Shown here: positions 36,074 to 47,866 of the stretch, one piece after another | Position numbering within the stretch: the stretch's first letter is position 1 | Layout of the letters: every line of letters starts with the position of its first letter | DNA from: Artemia franciscana | Lineage: Eukaryota > Arthropoda > Branchiopoda > Anostraca > Artemiidae | DNA: 64,000 nucleotides | Direction of reading: 5' to 3' | NCBI RefSeq assembly: GCF_032884065.1 | Contig: NC_088867.1 | Coordinates: 49,535,317-49,599,316 of the forward strand | The notes under the pieces: model-generated | The model's database searches: none | What the model saw: only the letters and a program-made list of their open reading frames with translations | What the model was told of the DNA's origin: nothing | Position numbers and translations under genes: made by a program

Positions 36074-36517
36074 CTGAAAAACAATAATAGAAAAAGGGAG
36101 AATGTTTAAACCTGTTGAAATTATAGAAATATAATAGACACTTTTATTTAATTAATGTTTGGAGTCCGATTATTTACCGCAACAGTAACTGAGACGCACA
36201 AAATTTACTGAGAGGCACCAAATGCCTTTTTTTTATTTGTAACCGACTGTTTATCTCAAAATATTACTTTGCTCTGGCTTTTTTATTTTGTTACTTATAG
36301 ACGGTACTAAGGATATTAAACATCCCCACCCCCCAAAAAAGGAAAAAAAAAATATTCGACTCATAAAAAAGTGATAAAAATGCAAATAACAAATTTTTGA
36401 TCTTTTGAATTTTTTTTTTTTGCAAACCTGTGTGGTCGGAGATATCAGTTATGATTTTTATGAACCATATCGATATGATAAGAAGAAATTCAGGACACAT
36501 GCATTCGTTGTATTAAA

Positions 36518-38895
36518 AAACAAGAGCTAAGAGCTCATATGGCACTTGTGACGAGGTCGGAAGAGCCAAGAGCTCATATGGTATGAGCTCTAGCAAAGTT
36601 CTAAGAATCAATAGATTGCTTTAAAAGGAAAATCAGAGGCTTAATGCCGGTTCAGAATTTAAAATAAGAGCTCTGATTTACGAGGTCCTTCTAAATATCA
36701 ACATTCATTAAGATCCGATCAACCACTCGTAAGTTAAAAATACCTCAATTTTTCTAATCTTTCCTCTCCCTTCAGCTCCCAGATGGTCGAATCGGAAATT
36801 TTCATTGTCTTAGCACGTCCAGAAGATCCAAACTCACCAAAGCACTGAACCCTCCACCTAACTTCCCCAAAGAGAGCGGATCCAGTCCAGTTACGTCAAT
36901 CACGTATCTACGACATTTATAAGCGTTTTCCAAGATTTTCGGTTCCCCTCCAACTCCCCACAATGTCAAGAGATCTGGCCGGGATTTGAAATAAGAGCTC
37001 TGAGACATTAGTTCCTTCTAAATATCAAATTTCGTTAAGATCCGGTCACCCGTTTTTAATTTAAAAATACCTCAATTTTTCTAATTTTTTCCATTTTTAC
37101 AACACCCAACTCCACCAAAGAGAACGGATCCGTACCAATTATGTCAATCTCGTATCTATAACTTGTGCTTATTCTTCCCATCAAGTTTCATCCCGATCTC
37201 TCCACTCTCAGCGTTTTCCAAGATTTCTGTTTTCCCCTCCAACCCTCTATGTCCCCGGATCCGATTCAAATTGAAAATGGAGCATCTGAGACATAAGATT
37301 CTTTTATATATCAAGTTCCATTAAGATCCGATCACCCATTCGTAAGATACCTCGATTTTCACGTTTTCCAAGAATTCCGCCTTCCCCCTCCAACTCCCTT
37401 CAATGTCACCAGATCTAATCGGGATTTAAAATGAGAATCCTAAAGCACAAGATCCTTCTAGATATCAAATTTCATTAAGATCTGATCACCCGTTCGTAAG
37501 TTACAAATACTTCATTTTTTCCAATTTTCCCAAATTACTCCACCCCCCCCCCCCAACTCCAACAAAGAGAGCGGATCCGGTCCGGTTATGTCAGTCACCT
37601 CTCTTGGACTTGTGCTAATTCTTTCCACCAAGTTTCATCCTGATCTCTCCGCTTTAAGAGTTTTCCAAGATTCCCCCCCCCCAAATGACACTGGATCCGG
37701 TCGGTATTTAAAATAGGAGGTCTGAGGCTCGAGATCTTTCTAAATATGAAATTTCATTAAGATATGAAAACTCTTTTGTATGTTAAAAATACCTCATTTT
37801 TTCTAATTTTTGTAGAATTAACTCTCCCCCCAACTCCCCCAAAGAGAGGAGATCTGTTCCGGTTACGTCAATCCCGTATCTAGAACTTATGATTATTTTT
37901 CCAACCGAATTTCATCCCAATCCCTCCACTCTAAGCATTTTCCAAGATTTTAGGCCCCCCAACTTCCCCTTCACCGGATCTGGTCTAGATTTAATATAAG
38001 AGCTCTGAGACATGATATACTTCCAAACATCAAATTTCATTAAGATCCGATCACTCCTTCGTAAGTTAAAAATAACTTTTTCTATTTTTCAGAATTGACC
38101 CTCCCCCCAACTTCCCCAAAGAGAGCGGATCCGTTCCGGTTATGTCAATCACGTATCTAGGACTAGTGCTTGTTTTCCCACCAAGTTTCATCCCGATCCC
38201 TCCACTCTAAGCGTTTTCCAAGATTTTAGGTCCCTCCCCTCAATTCCCCCCAATGTCACCGGATCCAATCGGGACTTAAAATAAGAGCTCTGAGACATAA
38301 TATCCTTCTAAACTTCAAATTTCATTAAGAACCGATCATTCCTTCGTAAGGTAAAAATACCTCATTTTTTTTTAACTTTTCAGAATTAACCCTCCCCCCA
38401 ACTCCCCCAAACAAAGCAGATCCGTTCTGATTATGTCAATAACGTATCTAGGACTACTGCTTATTTTTCCCATCAAGTTTCATCCCGATCCCTCCTCTCT
38501 AATCGTTTTCCAAGATTTTAGGTCCCCCCCCTCCCCCTCATCCCAATGTCACTAGATCTGGTCGGGATTAAAAATAAGAGCTCTGAGATACGATATCCTT
38601 CCAAACATCAAATTTCATTAAGATCCCATCACCCGTTCGTAAGTTAAAAATACTTCATTTTTTCTATTTTTTCCAAATTAACCGGCCTCCCACTCTTCCC
38701 CAGATGGTCAAATCAGGAAAACGACCATTTCTAATTTAATCTGGTACGGTCCCTGATACGCCTGCCAAATTTCATCGTCCTAGCTTACCTAGAAGTGCCT
38801 AAAGTAGCAAAACCTAGACAGACAGACAGACCAACAGACAGACAGACCGACAGAATTTGCGATCGCTATGTCACTTGGTTAATACCAAGTGTCAT
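36518..38895 (+). mobile_element. Satellite-bearing interspersed element, copy C (most complete)
   Basis: 5' end CAAGAGCTAAGAGCTCATAT; perfect subterminal hairpin at 36569-36591; tandem units of about 280 bp with anchors near 37191, 37638, 37914, 38191 and 38481; then CAGACAGACAGACAGACC, AATTTGCGATCGCTATGT and the terminal palindrome CACTTGGTTAATACCAAGTG at 38874-38893. The irregular 440-450-bp gap between the second and third anchors is also present in copy A, so the array layout is inherited, not freshly expanded. It lies in the intron between exons 3 and 4 of the minus-strand gene. Confidence 0.85.
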
Positions 38896-40102
38896 AAAAA
38901 TAAATTAATCAGGTTAGTCCGACAGCATCTTTACCCATGAAGAAAATTCATGACCAATCCAGGTTTTTATTCGTTGATTCGTTTGTTTTGCTTTTCAGTT
39001 TGTTTTTTATGTTTGTGCGAAATTTTCTGTGCCAAGTGGTTAAACTGCGTTAAGTAAAACCTTCACGCTTAAACAAGTCCTATCAGACTAACGTAAACGT
39101 CCCTGAACTCATTGGATTATTATCAAAATTGTGATTGTGACCCAATTGGTGATTGCTGAATGGGTGTATAAGTGAAAGGGACTCAATCACAATCACTCCA
39201 TTGGATCATCATTATAACCAAAATTCATAGTGAAAGACGAGGAATGGAAATTCAGACTCTGATAATGACTTTGTGTGATGAAAAGAGGTCGTGAAACGCT
39301 TTTGAAGAGAAGTTTGTTAGTTTACTTTCAAAATTTATTAATTACTCATTAAGAAATTCTATTTTGTTGCAACTATGTTTTGACGTAACTATTCTACGTT
39401 ACGTAATGCAAACTTACGTATCTTAAAATTCCTGAGTTCAAATCTGCTGAGTACTGCCTCCGATATGAACAAATTTGCTCCTTGAAATCACCTAGCATAA
39501 TATGAACTCTTAAGTTATTCCATAAAGGAAGGTTTACGACATAGTATTTTTATCGAAAAATAGCTTTTCTGGTACTCCCATTGAAAGAAAAATTCACATT
39601 CCTCTAGATTTTAAAAAAAATATTTTTGACCCCCCCCTCAAAAAAAAATAGTGAAGTCACACTACTGGTAAATATATTTTTAGCACTGTACACGGTTTAG
39701 CAGAAATCTTTTCCAAAATATTTACCTCGTTATGATGTAATTCATTATCTTAAAAGCAAGTCACGGTGGATACAAAACTGGAAATAAAAATTTTGCACGA
39801 TATGTTTGCTAAATTTTCATCCGATTGGCATGACCCGAAAACACACGTGGAGATGCACTCTTCTTTTTCAATATTTCTGGGCCAAGAGTATTTTTATAGG
39901 TATTTATTTTTAATGCCACACTTAAATTAAGTGTAGGTTAACTAAGGTTGACTAACTTAGGCTTAAAACCAAAAAGTAATGTGATTATTTACATATTATT
40001 GAAATTATCTGTTAACCAATGAACTTGATAGAGTCTCACTAATAAAATAAGTTGATTGTTATAATTCCTGAGAAGTTTCCAATTTTTCTTCTTAGACAAA
40101 CC
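38896..40102. other. Intron sequence, nothing recognised
   Basis: AT-rich. ATTGTGATTGTGACCCAATTGG near 39128 and TCAATCACAATCACTCCATTGG near 39184 form a loose inverted repeat. No exon signal. Confidence 0.35.
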
Positions 40103-40104
40103 TA

Positions 40105-40183
<79 letters not shown>

Positions 40184-40354
40184 AGGTGTTTTTATTGAAA
40201 AGAAAAGAAAATATTTTTAATTATTTCATTCAAAAAATCAAAACAAAAATCATCAAAAGGCACAAAAACAAGAGAAAATGAACCTGATTATGACAATAGG
40301 ACGGTGGAACGGACCAAGGCGAAACGGTGCATCATTTATTAGTTTAGAGCTTAA
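40103..40354 (-). mobile_element. Short retroposon with (CT)n tail, copy 2
   Basis: Same 175-bp body as 35166-35412 (about 95% alike by eye) with a longer GA/CT tail (about 40105-40187) ending in GGGAGGGAGG. The 5' end stops at TAAGCTCTAAACTAATA, the same base as copy 1. Confidence 0.65.
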
Positions 40355-40535
40355 TGTTTCAAGTGAACGTTATAGATGAACGTTATTGAATATAAAGTCT
40401 GAATAAAGAAACTTAAGTATTACTAAAACTTAAGAAACTTAAGTGTACCTGAAAGATTAAGAGAGGCAAAGCAAAAATTTAAGAAACCCCGTAATACTCT
40501 GTCTGGATCCATATTCAATCACTAATGCAACTTAC

Positions 40536-40728
40536 CCTGGCTTTTAGCTGAGAATGCTTGTTCCACCATGTCTAATAAAGTATCCATAAATGTACCAAAA
40601 TGTCCTTCATTTTCATTGCCAGAATTCTGTTTCAAGGAAGAAAATATGCGTGCTAAAGATAGCTGCTGAGTCAGTAAAGGAAGACGCCCAGTTGTCTCTG
40701 GTTTCCAATAGTAGATGTCAAATACCAC
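40536..40728 (-). CDS. Exon 3 of the minus-strand gene
   Basis: Acceptor CTTGCTGGTAG ends at 40729; donor GTAAGT starts at 40535. It reads VVFDIYYWKPETTGRLPLLT, QQLSLARIFSSLKQNSG, then HFGTFMDTLLDMVEQAFSAK. It enters in phase 0 and leaves in phase 1, which fits exon 2 before and exon 4 after. Mostly predicted helix; could be a HEAT-like scaffold, but that is only an impression. Not recognised. Confidence 0.75.
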
Positions 40729-41320
40729 CTACCAGCAAGACATCATAATTACGTATATATCAATAAAAAAAGAAAACGATCCTTCTAATCAAAACGCATA
40801 TACTGAACAGATCTATCCGGGTTGCAGCGTTAGCTAGCAACCTACTAAGGGACGACTACGTCCTTTAGTAAAAACTACAATAACCCATAACTCCTAAGAA
40901 TACAGTCAGATCAAAACAAGAAGTACATTATTAGAACCTCCTTGTCAGAAAACCCTATATAAGAAAATTACCGTTCCTTTGCTTGAACAATAAAGAAAAT
41001 ATATTGACTTGAAAATCAAGGAAAGTGGCTACAACCACGATATTCTGTTTACACGGCATCTTTTTTCTTTCTTTCTTTTCCTAAGATAGCGGGGCACTGG
41101 AACATCGTAGAGAGCTGTTTAATGGCTAATTTTAAATGAAATTGCCACATCTAGTGCCTTTTGCAAATAAAAAAAAAATTCTCAAAATATAATAATTTTT
41201 TACGAAAAATTATAATAATTATACTAAAGAACGAACTCTTGCCTGTACTAACTTGTATATGCAACTAAACTATAGTATAGGCTTGTACAGTTGAATTTAA
41301 AGTCAATATATTAAAAATTC

Positions 41321-41391
41321 CCTCCGACGGGGAATTGACCTCCGGTCACCCACATTAAAAGTGGGTATGTTTACCATTGTACCGTCGGAGA
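41321..41391 (-). tRNA. tRNA-like gene, anticodon UUA (Asp-tRNA-like frame)
   Basis: On the minus strand 71 bases fold as a tRNA: acceptor TCTCCGA/TCGGAGG (one T-G pair), D-arm GTACAATGGTAAACAT, anticodon stem CCCAC/GTGGG with 7-base loop TTTTAAT, T-arm CGGAG/CCCCG (one A-C mismatch) with loop GTCAATT. Position 33 is T and 37 is A, as expected, so 34-36 read TTA, which would decode the stop codon UAA. The layout, including GACC before the T-stem, follows eukaryotic tRNA-Asp, but with A30-T40 replacing G30-C40. TTTTT begins 4 bases past the 3' end, a normal Pol III terminator. Weak D-stem and altered A and B boxes (CGGTACAATGG; GGTCAATTCC) favour a pseudogene or SINE head over a working suppressor. 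Confidence 0.55.
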
Positions 41392-41757
41392 CCTACTAAA
41401 AATAAGTTACGTATAAGACATGATAGTAAATTCATTAATGCACTAAAAAAAATTATTTTTGAATTTTAAATATAAAAAATATATATATTTCGGAGAAAAA
41501 ATTGAGTGATAAGGGGAGTCCTATGTTAAGGAAACTATGTTAAGAATCGGTCTGGGTAATTATAAATGTGGAAGTTTCGTCGGTATTTTGGCTGTAGAGA
41601 TGGCTGAAGCCTAGTAAATTAACAAGGACACGATAAATAAAAACTAATTCTTTAAATTGGTTAAGTGGAAACTTGCACACCCTAAATGCCGTAAAAATTA
41701 GAAAAAAAGAAGAAGAATTCAGGTTCTGATGGAGAAGATCTTCAATTTTCTATGTTA

Positions 41758-43458
41758 TCAAACAGTTCGTGGTAACGAACTGTAGTATGGAGCAACCCGG
41801 CTCAATAGTAACCAAAACTCCAAAAAATGGAATTTTGATACAATACCTACATCAAAAGAATCGCATTTTAATGCTGAATTTAAATATATAAGTTTCATCA
41901 AGTTTAGTCTTACCCATCAAAAGTTACGAGCCTGAGAAAATTTGCGTTATTTTAGAAAATAGGGGGAAACGCCCCCTAAAAGAATCTTAACGAAAATCAC
42001 ACCATCAGATTCAGCGTATCAGAGAACCCTACTGTAGAAGCTTCAAGCTCCTATCTACAAAAATGTGGAATTTTGTATTTTTTGCCAGAAGGCAGATCAC
42101 GGATGCGTGTTTATTTGTTTTTTGTTTTTTTTTTCCCAGGGGTGATCGTATCGACCCAGTTGTCCTAGAATGTTGCAAAAGGGCTCATTTCTAACGGAAA
42201 TTAAAAGTTCTAGTGCCCTTTTTAAGTGACCAAAAAAATTGGGGGGCACCTAGGCCCCCTCCCACGCTAATTATTTTACCGAAGTCAACGGATCAAAATT
42301 CTGAGATAGCCATTTTATTCAGCGTAGTCGAAAAACCTTATAACTATGTCTTTGGGGACGACTTACTCCCCCACAGTCCCCATGGGAGGGGCAACAAGTT
42401 ACAAACTTTGACCAATGCTTACATATAGTAATGGTTATTGGGAAGTGTACAGGCGTTTTCAGGAGGATTTTTTTGGTTGGGGGAGGGGTTGAGAAGAGGG
42501 GGATATGCTGGGGGAACTTTCCATCGATAATTTGTCATGGGGGAAGAAAATCTCCATGAAGGGAGCGCAGGATTTACTAGCATTATTTAAAAACACAATG
42601 AAAAAATAAATATGAAAAAGTTCTTTCAGCTGGAAGTAAGGAACAACAGTAAAACTTAAAACAAACAGAAATTATTACCCATTTGAGGGGCTCACCTCCT
42701 CCTAATACCTTTCTCTTTACGTTAAAGTATTTTTAGTAATTTCAACTATTTATTCTACGGCTTTTGTGATTCTGGGGTCATTCTTAATGAATTGGGACAA
42801 AATTTAAGCTTTAGTGTAAAGAGCGAAGATCTGACAAGGGGGCGAACCCCCTCATATATGTAATAAAAATATGAGAATACAAAAGTTCTTTACGTAAGCT
42901 AATTTATAAGTTACGTAAATCTTTTGCTAATAAAAATATTCGTAAAAAATTAAAAGTTCTAGTTGCCTTTTTAAATAGCCAAAAAATCGGAGGGCAACTA
43001 GGCTTCCTCCCCCGCTCTTTTTTTCTCAAAATCATTCGATCAAAATTATGAGAAAGCCATTTAGCAAAAAAAAAAAAAAAAAATGCAAATTTCGTTTTAA
43101 TTATTCCTCTGCGGAGAGCCAAAATCAAAACATGCATTGATTCAAAAACGTTCAGAAATTAAATAAAAAAAACAAGTTTTTTTAACTGAAAGTAAGGAGC
43201 GACATTAAAACTTAAAACGAACAGAAATTACTTCGTATATGAAAGAGGCTGCTTCCTCATCAATGCCCCGCTCTTTACGCTAAAGTTTTTTACTGTTTTA
43301 AAAAGAAGAATTGAGAGACAGAGTCAAACTTTAGCGTAAAGAGCGGGGCGTTGATGAGGAAGCAGCCTCTTTCATATACGAAGTAATTTCTGTTCGTTTT
43401 AAGTTTTAATGTCGCTCCTTACTTTCAGTTAAAAAAAACTTGTTTTTTTTATTTAATT
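41758..43458 (+). mobile_element. Hairpin-ended element F1, long copy 2
   Basis: Full-length: TCAAACAGTTCGTGG at 41758 with A on its left, internal old hairpin at about 42632-42880, terminal hairpin arms 43157-43286 and 43329-43458, ending TTTATTTAATT. The arms differ at one position by eye (AATGCCCC against GGGGCGTT). G-rich stretches at 42470-42500. No coding capacity I believe in. Confidence 0.88.
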
Positions 43459-43887
43459 TTCTTCAAGCGCCCGCCAATTTTTAATATGCAGAACGTGTGT
43501 TAAAAATCAGCAGAAAATGAGCGAAAAAATCCTATCATCATGGAGCACTAGAAAGTGCAACGTTCCCGATAGCTGTAGCAAAAGTAAAACACGGCCATTA
43601 ATGGTCAGTAAACTAGGTAAAGATGCAGTGACTGGATGAGTATTATGTAGGCTAATCCTAACATCTTGTTAGGAAAGAGGAATTCAAAAAACGTGTGTGT
43701 ATTATTGAACAGCTAAAACTCTATGCGTTAATTTGTTTATTGTAAAATGTATTCAACGCTTTAAATTATTAGTTGTTGACTTACCTATAAGAGCATCTTT
43801 TTGGAAAGACCGATTATCCTATTTTGACATATTTATATCTTCCAAATATTAATGCCAAAAGTATCACTTTTATTGCAGAGCCTTGTA

Positions 43888-45610
43888 TCAAACAGTTCGT
43901 GGTAACGAACTGTAGTAAGGAGCGACCCGGCTCAATAGTAACCAAAACTCTAAAAAATGGAATTTTGATACCAATAGCTACATCAAAAGAATCGCATTTT
44001 AATGCTGGTTTTAAATATATAAGTTTCATCAAGTTTAGTCTTACCCACCAAAAGTTACGAGCCTGAGAAAATTTGCGTTATTTTAGAAAATAGGGGGAAA
44101 CGCCCCCTAAAAGTCATAGAATCTTAACGAAAATCACACCATCACATTCAGCGTATCAGAGAACCCTACTGTAGAAGTTTCGAGCTCCTATCTACAAAAA
44201 TGTGGAATTTTGCATTTTTTGCCAGAAGGCAGATCACGGATGCGTGTTTATTTGTTTTTTTGTTTTTTTGTTTTTTTGTTTTTTTTTTTCCCCAGGGGTG
44301 ATCGTATCGACCCAGTTGTCCTAGAATGTTGCAAGAGGGCTCATTCTAACGGAAATGAAAAGTTCTAGTGCCCTTTTTAAGTGACCAAAAAAATTGGAGA
44401 GCACCTAGGCCCCCTCCCACGCTAATTATTTTCCCAAAGTCAACGGATCAAAATTCTGAGATAGCCATTTTATTCAGCGTAGTCGAAAAACCTTATAACT
44501 ATGTCTTTGGGGACGACTTACTCCCCCACAGTCCCCGTGGGAGGGGCAACAAGTTACAAACTTTGACCTGTGCTTACATATAGTAATGGTTATTGGGAAG
44601 TATACAGGCGTTTTCAGGAGGATTTTTTTGGTTTGGGGGAGGGGTTGAGAAGAGGGGGATATGCTGGGGGAACTTTCCTTCGAGAATTTGTAATGGGAGA
44701 AGAAAATTTCCATGAAGGGAGAGCAGGATTTACTAGCATTATTAAAAAAAAACAATTAAAAAATAAAAGTGAAAAAGCTTTTTCAGCTGGAAGTAAGGAA
44801 CAGCAATAAAACTCAAAACAAACAGAAATTATTACCCATATGAGGGGCTCACCTCCTTCTAATACCTCGCTCTTTACGCTAAAGTATTTTCGGTAATTTC
44901 AACTACTTATTCTACGGCTTTTGTGATTCAGGGGGTCATTCTTAATGAATTGGGATAAAATTTAAGCTTTAGTGTAAAGAGCGAGGTACTGACGATGGGG
45001 CGAATCCCCTCATATATGTAATAAAAACATGAGAATACAAAAGTTCTTTACGTAAGCTAATTTATAAGTTACGTAAATCTTTTACCAATAAAAAGATTCG
45101 TAAAAAATTAAAAGTTCTAGTTGCCTTTTTAATTAACCAAAAAATCGGGGGGCAACTAGGCTTCGTCCCCCGCTCTTTTTTTTCTCAAAATCATTCGATC
45201 AAAATTATGAGAAAGCCATTGAGCCAAAAAAAAAATATGCAAATTTCGTTTTGATCATTCCTCTGCGGAGAGCCAAAATCAAAACATGCATTGATTCAAA
45301 AACGTTCAGAAATTAAATAAAAAAAACAGGTTTTTTCAACTGAAAGTAAGGAGTGACATCAAAACTTAAAACGCACAGAAATTACTTCGTATATGAAAGA
45401 GGCTGCTTCCTCATCAACGCCCCGCTCTTTGCGCTAAAGTTTTTTACTGTTTTAGAAAGAAGAATTGAGAGAAAGAGTCAAACTTTAGCGTAAAGAGCGG
45501 GGCGTTGATGAGGAAGCAGCCTCTTTCATATACGAAGTAATTTCTGTGCGTTTTAAGTTTTGATGTCACTCCTTACTTTCAGTTGAAAAAACTTGTTTTT
45601 TTTATTTAAT
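43888..45610 (+). mobile_element. Hairpin-ended element F1, long copy 3
   Basis: Same orientation as copy 2 and only 429 bp after it. Terminal hairpin arms 45311-45441 and 45481-45610. Both arms carry three changes relative to copy 2: GAGTGACATC for GAGCGACATT (two changes) and ACGCACAG for ACGAACAG. A (GT7)n stretch at 44250-44290 is copy-specific. It lies in the large intron between exons 2 and 3 of the minus-strand gene. Confidence 0.88.
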
Positions 45611-47205
45611 CACATAAAGCACAAATTAAATTTAGTGTTTCACTTCAGAAAACAATGAAAGTAAGATACACATAACAAATTTAAGGGTAACAAATCAGGG
45701 TAAAATCCCCCCTTGGCAAGCTTAATATGGTTAGTAGTAGATACGAGATGAACAATTTATACCGAAAGGACGATAAATATGAAATAACACGCAATGGAAA
45801 ACTCAAGACATGTCTTTAAATAGTTTATTTGTTTCTGCAACAACTTTAAATTTTTATACGCGAAAAACATTATCGAATTTACCGAATTAGTTTCTGCATA
45901 TTGTTTTTAACGGTTCGGCCTAGAAACACTGCTGAAACTTTTCTGCACGAAAACTGACCTCCAATATCCTGTAACAGCCAAAAGAAAAATCATCAAAAAT
46001 CATGCTTTTTAGGTGTGGATAGACCCAAGATGGAGCCAGGTGGCAAAAGAATATTTTCATTATGATGCCCTTGGTAGTTTAAGCTTTCATCGTGTATTAT
46101 TCTTCATCGTCGTTGATAGTTATCAGCATCGGCTACGACCATAAATTTGGCTTCCAAACTAAGGTCGTTGACGTTCAAGTATTCAAGTTGACGTTCAAGT
46201 TGATATCGGTGAAGCCCTTGTTTTGTCACCCTGCGCAAGACCATTGGTGCTTCCTTCGCCATTATTTAATTTTTTGGTGTTAATTATGTTAATGGTGATC
46301 ATTAGCAGCATCAATCCTTACTTTTGCAGCATTGCCAAGGCTGTCAAACTTATAACAGTTATTATGATCATCTTGTAATTTTATCAGCAATTGATCTTGA
46401 CCTACGGTCAGGATCACCAATTAGAAGTTAAGGGAGGGGGTACTTTCCCCCGAAGATTTCTATGAATATGTTTTTGCTGTACATTAATACTGAAAAATGG
46501 AAAATACAAAGATACCCCATTCCCCTCCACAGATTTGACGTCTTTTTTGTGTTTTTATTTCGAAAAAATCGAAAAGCCACTGTCTTGTCCCAGTCCCTTT
46601 ATGTTCTCGTGAGTTGGCATTACTTGATGTACGATTCAAAACGAAGAAGAACAAACATATTAAGAAAAAGACGAAAATAAACGATTGTAATTTTCAGGTA
46701 CACGTGTACAAAAAAAAGGAAAAAAAAATATTTAGAAAAGGACAAAACCAAACAAGGATAATGTTCAGAAAATAACCCTTGTTTTTTTTCTTATTTTTTT
46801 TTCTCGTTCTACAACTTTTGTCGTACATTGAGCAACACCAATTTACAAATGCATAGCCAGTGTCGTCTCAGAACATGTTAGCACTACTCCAGTAAATCCT
46901 CAGACAATCACTCGCGATGTTTTACCCCATGACGAGTCGAGAACATGACTAGACGGGTTTCCTTATAACTAGTTTTCACCAAATTTTCTTATTAACAAAA
47001 TACCATCTTAATATTTATAATAAAGTGGGTTTTCCGCAGTCTCTTTTCCCCAAAAGTCCTCAAGTCTTCCTCTTCTTCCAAACCCGAAGAGAAAAGTGAA
47101 ATGTGAATTTCTTCCTATTTCACTAGAATTTCCTCCGCCCTCCTCCACTGATGTGGAATCAGTGGAGAAATATTAGACATGAAGTCAAATATTTTAACTA
47201 AAACG
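45611..47205. other. Intron sequence, nothing recognised
   Basis: AT-rich with small local duplications (GACGTTCAAGT twice near 46170-46200). ORFs at 46092 and 46462 are short and featureless. Confidence 0.35.
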
Positions 47206-47207
47206 GA

Positions 47208-47577
47208 TTAGTTGACGGCATCAAGTCATGGCTCATTGTAGAAAAAGCCAAGACAGATAGTCCAATTGAGTGAGAGGCAATTCTGGAATTAATCCCCCAT
47301 TATTAGGATTGCATAAAATGATGTTAGTTCATTTGTTAATAGAAATGTCTATCTATTATCCGTCCATGCGTCATTCTTTGGGCAGTAGAGCTAAGGTAGA
47401 TAGTCATAGAGCTAAGATAGTCATAGAACCTATAGTTTTTCAGTTTGAATTAAAATGGAATAGTTGTGGGCATCAAGTCATGGCAAATTGCAGAAAAACC
47501 AAGACAGATAGTCCGATTGAGTGAGAGGGAATTCTGGCATTAACCCCCCCCCCTTATTAGGATTGTATAAACATGAT
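47208..47577. repeat. Direct repeat of about 115 bp, 246 bp apart
   Basis: GGCATCAAGTCATGG...AAGACAGATAGTCC.ATTGAGTGAGAGG.AATTCTGG occurs at 47217-47325 and 47466-47577, with CCCCCATTATTAGGATTG at the end of each. Confidence 0.75.
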
Positions 47578-47866
47578 GTCACACAAGTCTAAATGGCATT
47601 TCACAATTTCGTCTTACGCAAAGCACTCTTAAAGGCTAATCGCTTTCCAGGTAGATTATTATCAGAGATTCCAGTTGATTGCACAACATAATTTTGTGGG
47701 TGTACTTAAAAACGATCAGAAATAATAATTTCATCATAAATGGAACTTAGAAACAATTCTCTAGTGTCTCTATTGAGAGCTACCTTTCGAATTATGTGTT
47801 TTTTTTTAATATCAACTTCCACCTTGAAAACTTCCATGAAACCTTTAATATGGGCAATAATTGATA

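Noticed and set aside
36802..37008. Minus ORF inside satellite-bearing element copy C
   Set aside because: Product of the repeat sequence; it is broken by stops in the other two copies.
10252..44583. 71-codon ORF repeated in three F1 copies (10252, 42213, 44368)
   Set aside because: It starts with GTG, not ATG, and amino-acid changes between copies are as common as silent ones by eye. Its openness is explained by recent common ancestry of the copies.
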